DNA of 5,319 nucleotides from Gemmatimonadota bacterium (lineage in GTDB: Bacteria > Gemmatimonadota > Gemmatimonadetes > Gemmatimonadales > GWC2-71-9): assembly GCA_003222235.1 (NCBI GenBank), contig QHVD01000204.1:1-5319 (forward strand), in the 5' to 3' direction. Under the pieces are notes generated by a model, which was not told where the DNA came from, did not search any database, and saw only the letters and a list, made by a program, of their open reading frames with translations. Both the position numbers and the translations under genes were made by a program. Each line of letters starts with the position of its first letter. The first letter of the stretch is position 1. Of this stretch, positions 4,595-5,319 are shown one piece after another.

Positions 4595-4755
4595 TCGCGC
4601 CCCGCCCACTCGGCGAGCCGGCGGCGGCGTTCGCGCTCGTCGAAGAGCCGGCGCACCTTGGGCCACTCCAGACCGAGCATCGCCGCCTTGAACGGGATAT
4701 CGACGGCGAGGGCGAGCGGGCTCGTCGCCGGGTTGAGTATCTGATCCGGGAGCAC
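4591..4755 (-). CDS. Hypothetical protein tail without ATG, possibly frameshifted
   Basis: Read on the minus strand from GTG 4755, the frame gives 54 residues: VLPDQILNPATSPLALAV, DIPFKAAMLGLEWPKVRRLF, then a charged helix DERERRRRLAEWAGRD and TAG. Nearly all codons end in G or C, and the hydrophobic-to-charged layout is strongly protein-like, unlike the two overlapping frames. The frame is open a little further 5' (SSSSEQAAVN) to a TGA at about 4783-4785, without an ATG. Just upstream in the neighbouring frame, GTG 4798 starts MNAVKLLI. Removing one C after ATC would join the two as MNAVKLLIEQAAVNVLPDQ. Hence the gene may start at 4798 and carry a one-base insertion, or start at the internal GTG. 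No ribosome site is clear. Family not recognised. It converges on copy 2 of the duplicated gene, the stops sharing CTAA at 4591-4594. Confidence 0.55.
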   Translation of the reverse strand: MLPDQILNPATSPLALAVDIPFKAAMLGLEWPKVRRLFDERERRRRLAEWAGRD

Positions 4756-4794
4756 GTTGACCGCTGCCTGCTCGGATGAGGAGCTTCACGGCGT

Positions 4795-5319
4795 TCACCG
4801 TCGTTCACGTGACGACGCGGCGCTGAGCAGGCACGTTCGCGCACCAGAGCGCGTCGTTCGGAGCAGAGCGAATGAGACGACGGCGCTACTCATCGCGGTG
4901 GCGCCAGTGACAGTACGCGGGGTTGTATCAGGGCGAAGAGGAATCACAGTACGGATCGGCGCGATACGGGTACGGCGGGTACTCGGAAGAGGACGGGAGC
5001 CAAACGGTAGGCCCACGGCGACCAGGCCGCCGAACCCATGACCGTGGTGGTGACCGCAGAAGACGCCAGGTCCGCCGGGGAAGTGGCCGAAGTGCCCCGC
5101 CGCGAACTGCCCACCACCGACCTGGCCGCTACCAGCATGTCCGCTGACGCTTCCGACGTGCCCCGCGCCGACGTGTCCACCGCCAGCGGAACTCCCGGCG
5201 TGCCCGCCGCCGGAGCCGGCACCCCCCGCGTGTCCGCCGCCAGAGGCCCCGCCGCCGTGTCCCATGGCGAGCGCCACGCCGGTGTCGAGGGCGAGCGCGA
5301 AGATGATGGTGAAGCAAAG
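4795..5319 (-). CDS. Secreted Gly/His-rich protein, 5' end outside window, C-terminus probably frameshifted
   Basis: The frame is open through the right edge, so the start lies beyond the window. It opens with the end of a signal peptide, FTIIFALALDTGVALA, followed by MGHGGG, so the protein is exported. Then come irregular repeats of GGGH(A/V/F)G over about 60 residues and GVFCGHHHGHGFGGLVAVGL. Such Gly/His-rich exported proteins are common; metal binding is plausible but not shown. After PFG the frame turns Arg/Thr-rich and unlikely until its TGA at 4795. In another frame, joined if one T were added to the TTT at 5002-5004, the sequence continues PFWLPSSSEYPPYPYRADPY, CDSSSP, then TGA (4928-4930) and, in the same frame, YNPAYCHWRHRDE to a TAG (4886-4888). 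Tyr/Pro-rich tails are usual after such Gly/His regions, so the true end is probably near 4928 or 4886. Either the gene is decaying or the sequence has an error. Confidence 0.65.
   Translation of the reverse strand, partial: LCFTIIFALALDTGVALAMGHGGGASGGGHAGGAGSGGGHAGSSAGGGHVGAGHVGSVSGHAGSGQVGGGQFAAGHFGHFPGGPGVFCGHHHGHGFGGLVAVGLPFGSRPLPSTRRTRIAPIRTVIPLRPDTTPRTVTGATAMSSAVVSFALLRTTRSGARTCLLSAASSRERR

Noticed and set aside
4562..4798. Minus-strand frame of 78 codons starting at GTG 4798, overlapping the upstream stop as GTGA
   Set aside because: After MNAVKLLI it becomes Arg/Pro/Gly-rich, while the neighbouring frame becomes convincing; only its first codons may belong to a real gene.
1..5319. 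CRISPR array, retron, diversity-generating repeat or intact mobile element
   Set aside because: No regularly spaced repeats, no reverse transcriptase, transposase, integrase or Cas motif was found in any frame.

Overview
The window is GC-rich bacterial DNA. It holds the 3' end of a membrane transporter gene followed by a loose set of small genes and gene remnants. No rRNA, complete tRNA, CRISPR array or intact insertion sequence is visible. The RND/MMPL exporter fused to a cyclic-nucleotide-binding domain, the many small zinc-ribbon proteins and the Gly/His-rich secreted protein would fit an environmental soil or subsurface lineage such as Rokubacteria/Methylomirabilota or a deltaproteobacterium. 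That placement is an inference from gene style only.

Left part (1-1911, + strand): the C-terminal end of an RND/MMPL-type transporter with a cNMP-binding domain is followed by a short protein whose start resembles the double zinc ribbon often found at the N-terminus of class III cyclase/ATPase proteins. Next is a broken reading frame that once may have encoded a two-helix membrane protein (1367-1664). It overlaps the start of a clean 86-residue zinc-ribbon protein (1651-1911).

Middle (1912-3640): a small unrecognised protein (2166-2498) has a diverged second copy at 4388-4594. About 550 bases with no convincing gene follow, then a well-supported 67-residue minus-strand gene (3049-3252). After it comes a visibly less GC-rich intergenic stretch with short direct and inverted repeats, ending in a plausible sigma70-type promoter.

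Right part (3607-5319): a two-gene operon encodes a zinc-ribbon protein (3679-3921) and an unknown protein (3931-4284), followed by the second copy of the duplicated gene. Convergent to it, and sharing its stop bases, is a minus-strand open frame (4591-4755) with no ATG start. It reads convincingly as protein and may be the tail of a frameshifted gene. The window ends inside a minus-strand gene for a secreted Gly/His-rich protein. Its C-terminal Tyr/Pro-rich part lies in another frame and is interrupted by a TGA, so this gene too looks damaged or carries a sequence error.

No complete new system is evident. The points worth following are the duplicated gene pair with its unusual divergence pattern, the set of short zinc-ribbon proteins, the exporter-cNMP sensor fusion next to a possible cyclase relic, and several genes that look frameshifted.
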